This document shows, piece by piece, positions 16,686 through 24,766 of a stretch of 64,000 nucleotides of DNA. This DNA comes from Gaiella occulta (lineage in GTDB: Bacteria > Actinomycetota > Thermoleophilia > Gaiellales > Gaiellaceae): the NCBI RefSeq assembly GCF_003351045.1, contig NZ_QQZY01000005.1:62001-126000 (forward strand), given 5' to 3'. The position numbers and the translations under genes were made by a program. Within the stretch, counting starts at the first letter, position 1. The number at the start of each line of letters is the position of its first letter. The notes under the pieces were generated by a model that worked only from the letters and a program-made list of their open reading frames with translations, searched no databases and was not told the origin of the DNA.

Positions 16686-17399
16686 GTGCAGATTCCGGAT
16701 CCCCTCCGTGCGCTCGTCGCGCAGCCGTCGGCGGCGGCGCTGCTCTTCGACGTCGACGGCACGCTCGCCCCGATCGTCGACCGGCCCGAAGGCGCGGAGG
16801 TGCCCGAGGCGACGCGCGCGGAGCTCCGCCGCCTCGCCGGCCGCTACGGGCTCGTGGCCTGCATCAGCGGCCGGCCCGGGAGCGACGCCGCCCGCGTGGT
16901 CGGCGTCCCCGACCTCACGTACGTCGGCGAGCACGGGCTCGAGCTCGCTCCCGGCGCAGAGGCGTGGGTGAAGGCGATCGCCGCGTTCGCCGACGCCGCG
17001 CCCTGGCCCGCCGAGCGCAAGCGGCTCACCGTCTCGTTCCACTGGCGCGAGAGCGCCGACGAGGAGGCGGCCCGACGGGCGCTCGAGGGCGTCGCCGCCG
17101 CCGCCGCGGAGGCGGGGCTCGTGCCCCGCTGGGGCCGCAAGGTGCTGGAGGTACGCCCGCCGGTGGACGCCGACAAGGGGAGCGCGGTGGGGGAGCTGCT
17201 CCAGCGCTCGGGATTGCGCCGCGCCCTCTACGCGGGCGACGACGCTACCGACCTGGACGCGTTCAGGGCACTCGACGGGCTCCCGTGCGGGGTGCGCGTC
17301 GCGGTCGTGTCAGCGGAGGCGCCCGCTGCGCTGCGCGAAGCGGCCGACCTCACGGTCGCCGGCCCGGCCCAGCTGCTCGAGCTGCTGCGATCCCTGTAG
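16686..17399 (+). CDS. otsB: Trehalose-6-phosphate phosphatase
   Basis: A 237-residue HAD hydrolase that removes phosphate from trehalose-6-phosphate. Motif I is LLFDVDGTLAPIVDRP (nucleophile and acid Asp), with ISGRPG, YVGEHGLEL (the trehalose-phosphatase GxHGxE motif), ADKGSAV and motif III/IV GDDATDLDAF. These are specific for OtsB among HAD enzymes. No otsA lies in the window. Start GTG 16686; divergently transcribed from the half-size TauE genes. Confidence 0.9.
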   Translation: MQIPDPLRALVAQPSAAALLFDVDGTLAPIVDRPEGAEVPEATRAELRRLAGRYGLVACISGRPGSDAARVVGVPDLTYVGEHGLELAPGAEAWVKAIAAFADAAPWPAERKRLTVSFHWRESADEEAARRALEGVAAAAAEAGLVPRWGRKVLEVRPPVDADKGSAVGELLQRSGLRRALYAGDDATDLDAFRALDGLPCGVRVAVVSAEAPAALREAADLTVAGPAQLLELLRSL

Positions 17400-17400
17400 G

Positions 17401-17415
17401 GCGGCGAGGCGCCGC
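17401..17415. terminator. Short GC hairpin between otsB and the PLP decarboxylase
   Basis: GCGGCG pairs with CGCCGC around AGG, directly after the otsB stop and followed by GTTT. It lies between convergent genes and could end transcription from the plus strand. Confidence 0.4.
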
Positions 17416-17421
17416 GTTTCG

Positions 17422-18729
17422 CTACAGCGCCGCCGCCTCGCGGCGGAGCACGTCCCAGGCGAGCCGGACGTCCTCCTCCGCCGTGCGCGCGTTGCCGATC
17501 GCGAGCCTGAGCACGTAGTGCCCGTCGAGCCTCGTGTGCGAGAGGAACACCTCGCCGCTGTCGTTGACGCGCCGCAGCAGCGCCTCGTTCTCCTCGTCGC
17601 CGCCGTCGCGGCGGAAGCAGACGAGCGAGAAGTGGCGCGGCGCGCACACCGTCCAGCCCGGCTCTGCCCGCACCCAGGACTCGAACAGCGCCGCGAGCCG
17701 CACGTGCTCGCGCAGGATCGCCTGCAGCCCCTCCCGGCCGTAGCAGCGCAGCGTCGCCCACAGCTTCAGCGCCCGGAAGCGGCGTCCGAGCGGGGAGGCG
17801 TACTCGCTCAGGCTGACCACGTCCTCGCTCACCCGCAGGTACTCCGGCACGAGGCTGAACGCGCGGCGCAGGTCGTCGGGCCGCCGCGAGAAGAACGCGG
17901 AGCAGTCCATCGGTGTGAACAGCCACTTGTGCGGGTTGACGCCGATCGAGTCGGCGCGCTCCCAGCCGGCGAAGTGGTGGCGCAGCTCGGGGCAGACGGC
18001 GGCGGCGCCCGCATAGGCCGCGTCGACGTGCAGCCACACGCCCTCCGCGGCGGTCATGTCCGCGAGCAGCGAGACGGGATCGACGGCGGCCGACGACGTC
18101 GTCCCGACGGTGGCGACGAGGGCACAGGCATTGGAGAGGTCGACGAGGTCGGGACGCATCGCGTGGGTGCCGTCGGCGGGCACGGTGCGCAACTCGAGCT
18201 CGAGCAGGCGCGCGGCCTTCGTCGTCGACGAGTGCGTGTGCTCGGAGCAGACGACGACCCGCCGCTCCGGCCTGGCGGCACGCGCCGCGGCGAGCGCCGT
18301 GACGAGGCCGGAGGAGGCGGTGTCCTCGATGTGTCCGTGCAGGGGATCGGGCAGGCCGAGCAGCTGCCGCAGCCAGTCGAGCGTCACCTCCTCCAGCTCC
18401 TGCAAGGCGGGCGAGGCCCGCCAGAGGATGCCGACCTGGTTGAGACCCGCGATCAGCAGCTCGGCGAGGATGCCGGGCTCGCCGCCCGTCGTCGCGAAGT
18501 ACGCGAAGTAGCGGGGGCTCTGCCAGTGGGTGATGCCGGGCATCAGCACCTCGTCGAGGTCGCGCAGCAGCGCCGCGAACGGCTCGGGCGCCTCGGGCGC
18601 CGCCGGCGGCAGCGCGGCGCGAATCCGCCCCGGCTCGACCGTGGAGAGCACCGGGTACTCGCGTACGCGCTCGAGGTACGACGCGACCCACTCGAGCGCC
18701 GCGGCGCCGTCGTCCCGGAAGCTGCTCAC
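17422..18729 (-). CDS. Group II pyridoxal-5'-phosphate-dependent decarboxylase (aromatic amino acid decarboxylase-like)
   Basis: 435 residues. The family motifs are HWQSPRYFAYFA near residue 80, the substrate/cofactor region DTASSGLVTALAAAR, WLHVDAAYAG (Asp binding the pyridine N), and NPHKWLFT with the PLP Schiff-base Lys. The layout resembles eukaryotic-type aromatic-L-amino-acid/tyrosine decarboxylases more than glutamate decarboxylase; the exact substrate cannot be read from sequence. The GTG start at 18729 overlaps the polX stop (GTGA), so the two share a transcript. Confidence 0.85.
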   Translation of the reverse strand: MSSFRDDGAAALEWVASYLERVREYPVLSTVEPGRIRAALPPAAPEAPEPFAALLRDLDEVLMPGITHWQSPRYFAYFATTGGEPGILAELLIAGLNQVGILWRASPALQELEEVTLDWLRQLLGLPDPLHGHIEDTASSGLVTALAAARAARPERRVVVCSEHTHSSTTKAARLLELELRTVPADGTHAMRPDLVDLSNACALVATVGTTSSAAVDPVSLLADMTAAEGVWLHVDAAYAGAAAVCPELRHHFAGWERADSIGVNPHKWLFTPMDCSAFFSRRPDDLRRAFSLVPEYLRVSEDVVSLSEYASPLGRRFRALKLWATLRCYGREGLQAILREHVRLAALFESWVRAEPGWTVCAPRHFSLVCFRRDGGDEENEALLRRVNDSGEVFLSHTRLDGHYVLRLAIGNARTAEEDVRLAWDVLRREAAAL

Positions 18730-20435
18730 CCGCGCATCTTCGCGATCTGCGCCCATGTGCGCGTGTTGAGCACCTGATCCTTCGTCAGCCAGGCGCGCCG
18801 CGCCTGGCCGATGCCGAGCTCCGCGTAGGCGAGCGCCTGCGTCGTGTGGGCGTCGCTGTCGACGGGGACGAGCACGCCGGCCTCGCCGGCGAGGCGTGCG
18901 TGGACGTCGCGCATGTCGAGCCGCTCCGGCTGCGCGTTGATCTCCAGCGCGGTGCGCGTCTCCGCGGCACGCGCGACGATGCGCTCGACGTCCACGTCGG
19001 CGCCGCGGCGGCGCGAGAGCCGGCGCCCGCTGAGATGGCCGATGCAGTCGACATGCGGGCTCTCGATCGCGGCGAGGATGCGCTCTGTCGGGCTGCGGTC
19101 GAACGAGGTGTGGAGCGACGCTACGACCCAGTCGAGCTGCTCCAGCACCTCGTCCGCGAGGTCGACGTCGCCCTTCGCCGTGATGTTCGCCTCGACGCCG
19201 CGCAGCACGCGGAACGGCGCCACGCGCTCGTTGACGGCCGCGATCTCCTCCCACTGCGCCTCGATGCGGCCGTCGCGCAGGGAGTGCGAGTGGTCGGTGA
19301 GGCAGAGGAAGCGGTAGCCGCGTGCCGCGGCCGCGCGCGCCATCTCCTCGATCGAGGCCCTCCCGTCCGCCGACCAGCTGGAATGGCAGTGCATGTCGCC
19401 TTTCAGATCTGCCAGCTCGACGAGATGCGGCAGCGTGCCTGTGCGTGCCGCCTCGAGCTCGCCCGCGCTCTCGCGCAGCTCCGGCGGGATGAACGCGTAG
19501 CCGAGGAACGCGTACAGCGACTCCTCGTCGCGGAACGTGCGCACCTCACCGGTCTCGCTCACCGTGACGCCGTACTCGGACACCGACAGGCCGCCGCGCT
19601 GCGCCTCCTCGCGCAGCGCCACGTTGTGCTCCTTCGAGCCCGTGAAGTGCTGCAGGAGGTCGCCGTAGCTCTCGGGCGCGGCGACGCGCAGGTCGAGGCG
19701 CAGCCCCTGCTTCGTGATCACGGTCGCCTTGCTGTCGCCGTGCGCGACGACTTCGAGCACCCAGGGCAGCGCGACGAAGTGCGCGGTGAGAGCGGCCGGG
19801 TCGGCGGCCGTGGCGATCACGTCGAGGTCGCGGAACGTCTCCTTGCGACGGCGGACGCTGCCCGCCTCCGACACCTCGACGGCCGCAGGGTGCGCACGCA
19901 GCGCCTCGACGACCTCGCGCAGCAGCGGCAGGCCGGAGCCGAGCAGGCCCCGGCGCGGCTCGCCGGCCGCCGCGCCCTCGGCGAGCGCCCGCAGGATCTT
20001 CTCCTCCGACTTCTGCCCGAACCCGGGCAGGGCACGCAGCCGCTGCCGCTCGGCCGCCTCGCGGAGGCCGGCGAGCGTCGTGACGCCGAGCTCGCGCCAG
20101 ATCCGCGCCGCGGTCTTCGGGCCGAGGCCCGGCAGGCGCATGAACGAGGCCACCTCGCCGGGCACCTGCGCCCGCCGCCGCGAGAGCGCCTGCATCTCGC
20201 CGCTCTCGACGGCCTCGACGATCTTCGCCTCGATCGTCTTGCCGATGCCCGGCAGCTCCCTCGCCGTGCCCGCGAGCGCGAGCTCTGCGACGGACGCCGC
20301 CGTGTCGCGGATCCTCGCGGCGGCGCGCCGGTAGGCGAGCACGCGGAACGGCTGCTCGCCGAGGATCTCGGACAGGTCTGCCAGCAGCTCGAGCTGGTCG
20401 GCGAGATCGCCGTTGCGGGGGAGCGCGGCTGCCAC
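18726..20435 (-). CDS. polX: DNA polymerase/3'-5' exonuclease PolX
   Basis: 569 residues, the normal length for bacterial PolX, a repair polymerase. N-terminal helix-hairpin-helix 8 kDa region (LPGIGKTIEAKIVEAVESG, LPGLGPKTAARIW); polymerase core with the metal motif FRDLDVI and the third Asp in RLDLRV; C-terminal PHP exonuclease with its metal ligands in KGDMHCHS, LTDHSHS, GVEANI, SLHTSF, IGHLSGR, EINAQP and DSDAHT. Both activities look intact. Start GTG 20435 with TATGAT 6 bases upstream. Confidence 0.92.
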   Translation of the reverse strand: MAAALPRNGDLADQLELLADLSEILGEQPFRVLAYRRAAARIRDTAASVAELALAGTARELPGIGKTIEAKIVEAVESGEMQALSRRRAQVPGEVASFMRLPGLGPKTAARIWRELGVTTLAGLREAAERQRLRALPGFGQKSEEKILRALAEGAAAGEPRRGLLGSGLPLLREVVEALRAHPAAVEVSEAGSVRRRKETFRDLDVIATAADPAALTAHFVALPWVLEVVAHGDSKATVITKQGLRLDLRVAAPESYGDLLQHFTGSKEHNVALREEAQRGGLSVSEYGVTVSETGEVRTFRDEESLYAFLGYAFIPPELRESAGELEAARTGTLPHLVELADLKGDMHCHSSWSADGRASIEEMARAAAARGYRFLCLTDHSHSLRDGRIEAQWEEIAAVNERVAPFRVLRGVEANITAKGDVDLADEVLEQLDWVVASLHTSFDRSPTERILAAIESPHVDCIGHLSGRRLSRRRGADVDVERIVARAAETRTALEINAQPERLDMRDVHARLAGEAGVLVPVDSDAHTTQALAYAELGIGQARRAWLTKDQVLNTRTWAQIAKMRG

Positions 20436-20441
20436 CCGTCG

Positions 20442-20447
20442 ATCATA
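20442..20447 (-). promoter_or_regulatory. Putative -10 element of polX (leaderless)
   Basis: TATGAT on the minus strand, exactly 6 bases before the polX GTG. Confidence 0.55.
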
Positions 20448-20463
20448 GGCCCGCCGCGTCGGG

Positions 20464-20469
20464 CAAGAT
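20464..20469 (+). promoter_or_regulatory. Putative weak -10 element of the mannosyltransferase gene
   Basis: CAAGAT, 6 bases before the ATG at 20476. It fits the spacing of the other leaderless promoters but lacks the first T. Confidence 0.3.
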
Positions 20470-20475
20470 TCCGCG

Positions 20476-21198
20476 ATGCGCGCGGTCGTCTGCCTGCCGA
20501 CGTACAACGAGCGCGAGAACCTCGAGCCGATGGTGCGCGCGCTCGGCGCGCAGATCGACGTCACATGCGACCGGGTACTCGTGATCGACGACAACTCGCC
20601 GGACGGCAGCGGCGAGATCGCCGACCGCCTCGCCGGCGAGCTGCCGTGGCTGGACGTTCTGCACCGGCCCGGCAAGGAGGGCCTCGGGCCCGCGTACATC
20701 GCGGGCTTCCGGCGCTCGCTCGCCGCGGGGGCGGCGCTCGTGCTCGAGGTCGACTGCGACTTCTCCCACGACCCGAAGGACGTGCCGCGGTTGATCGCAG
20801 CCTGCGAGGCCGGAGCCGACGTGGCGCTCGGCTCCCGCTACGTGGAGGGCGGCGGCACGGTCAACTGGGGGCTCGCACGGCGCGTCATCTCGGCGGCCGG
20901 CTCGCTCTATGCCCGCACCGTGCTCGGCGTCCGCGTCCGCGACCTCACCGGCGGGTTCAAGTGCTTCCGGCGCACGGTGCTGGAGACGATCGACCTCGAC
21001 GCGATCGCTGCCCGCGGCTACGCGTTCCAGGTGGAGACGACCTACCGTGCGCTGCGCAGCGGCTTCACCGTCGTCGAGGTGCCGATCACGTTCGTCGACC
21101 GGGTCGCCGGAGGCTCGAAGATGAGTCGCGCGATCGTGCTCGAGGCGGTGTGGAAGGTGCCGGCGCTGCGCTGGCGCGCGCTGCGCGGGCGGCTCTGA
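20476..21198 (+). CDS. Polyprenol-phosphate mannosyltransferase (DPM1/Ppm1-like, GT2)
   Basis: A 240-residue soluble GT-A enzyme that transfers mannose (or a related sugar) from a GDP sugar to polyprenyl phosphate. Motifs are LPTYNERENLE, VIDDNSPDGSG, the DxD-type EVDCDFSHDP, GSRYVEGG and LTGGFKCF. It lacks the C-terminal membrane helices seen in longer homologues. The product would feed GT-C mannosyltransferases like those at 53-58 kb, an inference. Divergent from polX. Confidence 0.88.
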   Translation: MRAVVCLPTYNERENLEPMVRALGAQIDVTCDRVLVIDDNSPDGSGEIADRLAGELPWLDVLHRPGKEGLGPAYIAGFRRSLAAGAALVLEVDCDFSHDPKDVPRLIAACEAGADVALGSRYVEGGGTVNWGLARRVISAAGSLYARTVLGVRVRDLTGGFKCFRRTVLETIDLDAIAARGYAFQVETTYRALRSGFTVVEVPITFVDRVAGGSKMSRAIVLEAVWKVPALRWRALRGRL

Positions 21199-21246
21199 GA
21201 GCCCGGCGCGCGACGACACCTCGGCCCTGCTTCGTGAGCGCGACCG

Positions 21247-21252
21247 TATGAT
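21247..21252 (+). promoter_or_regulatory. Putative -10 element of trxA and the helicase gene (leaderless)
   Basis: TATGAT exactly 6 bases before the thioredoxin ATG. Same hexamer and same spacing as at polX. Confidence 0.55.
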
Positions 21253-21258
21253 CGCTGG

Positions 21259-21579
21259 ATGCACGAGGTGTCCGACGCGACGTTCGCGGACGAGGTGCTC
21301 GCGAGCGATGTTCCCGTGCTCGTCGAGTTCGGCGCACCGTGGTGCCGGCCGTGCAAGGCCGTCGCGCCCGTGCTGACGGAGCTCGTGGGCGCCACCGCGG
21401 GGCGCGTGCGCCTCGTCGAGCTCGACATCGACGAGAACATCGGCACGCCCTCCCGCTACGGGGTGCTGTCGATCCCCACCGTGATCCTGTTCGTGGGCGG
21501 CGAGCCGCAGGAGACGATCGTCGGGGCGCACGGCAGGGGCCGCTACGAGCGTGCCCTCGCCCCCTACCTCGAACGCTGA
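21259..21579 (+). CDS. trxA: Thioredoxin
   Basis: A 106-residue thioredoxin-fold protein, full length. The active site is WCRPCK rather than the usual WCGPCK; the Gly-to-Arg change can shift the redox potential. The cis-Pro region is SIPTVILF, also normal, and the C-terminal half has GGEPQETIVGAH. Cytoplasmic (no signal peptide). The helicase gene begins one base after its stop. Confidence 0.9.
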   Translation: MHEVSDATFADEVLASDVPVLVEFGAPWCRPCKAVAPVLTELVGATAGRVRLVELDIDENIGTPSRYGVLSIPTVILFVGGEPQETIVGAHGRGRYERALAPYLER

Positions 21580-21580
21580 C

Positions 21581-23818
21581 GTGGCGCCGCCCGCAGGATG
21601 GGCCGACCTGCTCGCAGGCGAGGAGCTCGCCCACCTCGCCGCGGAGCCGGCGCGCACGGGGAGAAGCGAGCAGCTTCCCGCCGACCTCAGTCCTCTCGTC
21701 GCCGCGGCGCTCGCGCTGCGCGGCATCGACGGCCTCTACGCCCAGCAGGCGGAGGCATGGAGAGCGGCGCGGCGCGGCGCGAGCTTCATCGTCACGACGG
21801 GAACGGCCTCGGGGAAGTCGCTCGCGTTCACGCTGCCGCTGCTCGACGCGGTCGCGCGCGACCCGAAGGCGCGCACGCTCTGCCTCTACCCGACGAAGGC
21901 GCTCGCGCAGGACCAGGCACGCTCGCTCCTGGAGCTGCGCCTCCCGGGGCTGAAGGCGGCGATCTACGACGGCGACACGGAGGTCGAGCGGCGCCGCCAG
22001 GTGCGCACGTGGGCGAACGTGATCCTCACCAACCCGGACATGCTCCACGTCGGCATCCTCCCCCACCACGACCGCTGGGCCGACCTGCTGCACAACCTGC
22101 GCTACGTCGTCGTCGACGAAGCCCACGTGTATCGCGGCGTGTTCGGCTCGCACGTCGGCAACGTGCTCCGGCGCCTGCGACGCCTCGCACGCGCCTACGG
22201 CGCCGACCCGCAGTTCCTGCTCGCCTCGGCGACGATCGCGAATCCCGGCGAGCTCGCGCTCGCGCTCACGGGCATGTCCGTCACGGTCGTCGACACCGAC
22301 ACGTCCGCGAAGGCGGAGCGCGAGATCGCCCTCTGGAACCCCGCGCTGCTCGACCCGGAGCTCGGCACCCGCACGAGCGCGCTCGCCGAGGCGTCGCTCC
22401 TGATGGCGGCGCTCGTGTCGCGCGGCCTGCGCACGATCTGCTTCGCCAAGAGCCGCAAGGCGGCCGAGCTCATCCACCGCTTCACAGCCGAGCGCGTCGG
22501 CCCTGCGACGGCGGCGCGGCTGGCGCCCTACCGGGCGGGATACACGCCGCAACAGCGGCGTGCGATCGAGCGGCGGCTCGTCGCCGGCGAGCTGCTCGGG
22601 GTGTCCGCGACCGACGCGCTCGAGCTGGGCATCGACATCGGGCAGCTCGACTGCGCCATCTCCGTCGGCTTCCCCGGCACGGTCGCTTCGCTGCGGCAGC
22701 AGTGGGGCCGCGCAGGCCGGCGCGGGAAGGGACTTGCCATCCTCGTGGCGAGCGAGGACGCACTCGACCAGTTCTTCATGCGCGATCCGGAGGCGCTGCT
22801 CTCCCGCCGCGTCGAGGCGGCCCGGCTCGACCACGCAAACCCGCGCATCCTCGACCCGCACGTCGCCGCGGCGGCCTTCGAGGGGCCGATCGCCGCCGCG
22901 GACGCCGCCACGCTCGGCGAGGAGGCGCTCACCCGGGCGGCGCAGCACCCGGAGCTCGAGCCGACCCGCGCCGGCTACGTGTGGAAGGGCCGCGACCATC
23001 CCGCCGGCCGCTTCTCGCTCCGCTCCGGCGACGCCGCGTCGTTCACGATCGTCGAGGCGGAGACCGGCTCCGTGCTCGGCCTCGTCGAGCGCGCCCGCGC
23101 CTACTCGTCCGTGCACGAGGGGGCGATCTACCTCCACCTCGGCGAGCAGTACCTCGTGCTCTCGCTCGACCACGACGCGCGCGTCGCGACGGTCGCGCCC
23201 GCGCGCGTCGACTGGTACACGCAGGTGAAGAAGGACACCCGGACGGCGATCGAGGCGACGCTGCGCGGCGCCGAGGGCGCCGGTGTCGAGCTCCACTTCG
23301 GCCGCGTCTCGGTCACCGAGCAGGTGGTCGCCTACCAGCGCAAGGCGATCGCCGACGGCTCGACCCTCGAGGTCGCACCGCTCCTCCTGCCCGAGGTGTC
23401 CTTCGAGACCGAGGCGGTCTGGTTCTGCCCCGGCGAGGACATGCTCGAGGGGATCGCCGAGATGCCGCGCCTCCTCGGCGCCCTCCACGCCGCCGAGCAC
23501 GCGCTCATCACGCTCCTGCCGCTGTGGGCGATGTGCGACCGCTGGGACATCGGCGGCCTCTCGACCAACGCCCACTTCCAGACGGGCCTGCCCACGGTCT
23601 TCGTCTACGACGGCCACGCGGGGGGCGTCGGCATCGCCGAGCGCGGCTTCGACTGCTTCGCGGGGTGGGTCGCCGACAGCGCGCGCCTCCTCGCCGGCTG
23701 CCCCTGCGGCGCCGGCTGCCCCTCCTGCGTGCAGAGCCCCAAGTGCGGGAACCTGAACGACATGCTCGACAAGGGCGTCGCGCTGACGCTCCTCGAGCGC
23801 ATGGCGGCCCGCACGTAG
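21581..23818 (+). CDS. DEAD/DEAH-box helicase with C-terminal four-Cys domain (MrfA/YprA-like)
   Basis: A 745-residue superfamily 2 helicase. Core: GTASGKS (Walker A), PTKALAQDQ, NPDMLHV, VVDEAHVYRGVFGSHV (DEAH), SATIANP, FAKSRKAAE, and QQWGRAGRRGKG (motif VI). The C-terminal region (about 650-730) has CPCGAGCPSCVQSPKCG, the Cys cluster of the DUF1998/MrfA type, shown in Bacillus to act in excision repair of mitomycin C damage. Start GTG 21581, one base after the trxA stop; the GTG at 21551 would overlap trxA and adds no homology. Confidence 0.85.
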   Translation: MAPPAGWADLLAGEELAHLAAEPARTGRSEQLPADLSPLVAAALALRGIDGLYAQQAEAWRAARRGASFIVTTGTASGKSLAFTLPLLDAVARDPKARTLCLYPTKALAQDQARSLLELRLPGLKAAIYDGDTEVERRRQVRTWANVILTNPDMLHVGILPHHDRWADLLHNLRYVVVDEAHVYRGVFGSHVGNVLRRLRRLARAYGADPQFLLASATIANPGELALALTGMSVTVVDTDTSAKAEREIALWNPALLDPELGTRTSALAEASLLMAALVSRGLRTICFAKSRKAAELIHRFTAERVGPATAARLAPYRAGYTPQQRRAIERRLVAGELLGVSATDALELGIDIGQLDCAISVGFPGTVASLRQQWGRAGRRGKGLAILVASEDALDQFFMRDPEALLSRRVEAARLDHANPRILDPHVAAAAFEGPIAAADAATLGEEALTRAAQHPELEPTRAGYVWKGRDHPAGRFSLRSGDAASFTIVEAETGSVLGLVERARAYSSVHEGAIYLHLGEQYLVLSLDHDARVATVAPARVDWYTQVKKDTRTAIEATLRGAEGAGVELHFGRVSVTEQVVAYQRKAIADGSTLEVAPLLLPEVSFETEAVWFCPGEDMLEGIAEMPRLLGALHAAEHALITLLPLWAMCDRWDIGGLSTNAHFQTGLPTVFVYDGHAGGVGIAERGFDCFAGWVADSARLLAGCPCGAGCPSCVQSPKCGNLNDMLDKGVALTLLERMAART

Positions 23819-23903
23819 CGCGGCGGCTACAGCGCGCACCGAGCTGCCGCGCCGGAGCAACGGTTCCCGGGGGCGCGCCTGCGCGCGCTCGACGCCGGGC
23901 GGG

Positions 23904-23909
23904 AAGAAT
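23904..23909 (+). promoter_or_regulatory. Putative -10 element of the leader ORF and acetyltransferase
   Basis: AAGAAT exactly 6 bases before the ATG at 23916. Confidence 0.3.
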
Positions 23910-23915
23910 GACGTC

Positions 23916-23993
23916 ATGCCCCTCCGCGCGCATCCCGCCGCCCCGCTCGCGCGGCAGCCGCTCCTCGCTCGACCGAGGGGGGTGTGCCGGTGA
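23916..23993 (+). CDS. Possible 25-residue leader peptide upstream of the acetyltransferase
   Basis: An ATG at 23916 opens 25 codons rich in Arg, Pro, Leu and Ala, ending VCR; its TGA overlaps the GTG at 23990 (GTGA). The -10-like AAGAAT sits 6 bases before the ATG. The arrangement fits a leaderless small ORF that couples translation into the acetyltransferase, perhaps with an attenuation role. Chance is possible in GC-rich DNA. Confidence 0.3.
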   Translation: MPLRAHPAAPLARQPLLARPRGVCR

Positions 23994-24637
23994 TCGACCT
24001 CGCGGCGCTCTTCGCCCTCGAGCTGCGCACGCCGCGGCTTCTCCTGCGGCTCGGAGACGAGGACGAGGTGCGGGCGCTCGCCCGCCTCGCGCAGCGAGGC
24101 ATCCACCCGCCCGAGGAGATGCCGTTCTCCGTCGCCTGGAGCGACGGGATCGGGTCGCCGTCCTTCCTCGACGAGTTCGTCGCGTTCCACCGCGAGCAGC
24201 TCGGCGCCTGGCGGCCGCACGACTGGAGCCTCAACCTCCTCGTCTGGCACGGGGACGAGCTCGTCGGGTCGCAGTCGCTTCGCGCCGAGCTCTTCGCCGA
24301 GGAGCGCGAGGTGGCGACCGGCTCCTGGCTCGGGCGTGCGTTCCAGCGCCGCGGCCTCGGCACGGAGATGCGGGCCGCCGTGCTCGAGCTGGCCTTCCGC
24401 GACCTGGGCGCGCAGGCGGCCACCTCGGCGTGGCTCGAAGGCAACGAGGCATCGCGGCGGGTCTCCGCGAGACTCGGCTACAGCGAGACGCACACGACCG
24501 TGAGCAGCCCGCGCGGCGTACCGGTCGTCGCGCACACCGTACGGCTGGAGCGCAGCAGCTGGCGCTGTCCGGTTCCCGTCCGCAGCGAAGGCCTGCCCGC
24601 CTGTCTGCCCCTGTTCGGGCTGCCCGCCGCCGGGTGA
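23990..24637 (+). CDS. GNAT-family N-acetyltransferase (RimJ/RimL-like)
   Basis: About 215 residues. The acetyl-CoA binding segment is GRAFQRRGLGTEMRAAVLELAF (Q/RxxGxG/A motif), followed by LEGNEASRRVSARLGYSE, typical of ribosomal-protein/small-substrate acetyltransferases of the RimJ type (Acetyltransf_3). Substrate unknown. Two GTG codons, 23984 and 23990, are possible; 23990 has GAGGGGGG 7 bases upstream and overlaps the stop of a small leader ORF, so I prefer it. A strong hairpin follows the gene. Confidence 0.8.
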   Translation: MIDLAALFALELRTPRLLLRLGDEDEVRALARLAQRGIHPPEEMPFSVAWSDGIGSPSFLDEFVAFHREQLGAWRPHDWSLNLLVWHGDELVGSQSLRAELFAEEREVATGSWLGRAFQRRGLGTEMRAAVLELAFRDLGAQAATSAWLEGNEASRRVSARLGYSETHTTVSSPRGVPVVAHTVRLERSSWRCPVPVRSEGLPACLPLFGLPAAG

Positions 24638-24684
24638 GCGCAGGCGCGCCGGGGTTCACACGTCCCTCACAGACAGGACGATCT

Positions 24685-24713
24685 CCCTGCTCGCACTGGC
24701 TTTTCGAGCAGGG
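24685..24713. terminator. Bidirectional terminator-like hairpin between acetyltransferase and accA
   Basis: CCCTGCTCG (24685-24693) pairs perfectly with CGAGCAGGG (24705-24713) around an 11-base loop ending in TTTT. Lies between convergent genes. Confidence 0.55.
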
Positions 24714-24766
24714 GATAAGCCTGTGGATACTGTGGAGAGACGGCGCGCGGCCGCGGCGCAGCTGGG

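Noticed and set aside
17422-18729. Glutamate decarboxylase as a name for the PLP decarboxylase
   Set aside because: Motifs fit the aromatic-amino-acid decarboxylase branch at least as well; substrate cannot be decided from sequence.
23909-23916. TGACGTCA palindrome
   Set aside because: A perfect 8 bp palindrome, but short and single; it overlaps the start of the leader ORF and gives no support for a specific regulator.
21086-24535. A 1149-codon minus-strand open frame over trxA and the helicase
   Set aside because: Shadow frame; real families are on the plus strand with complete motifs.
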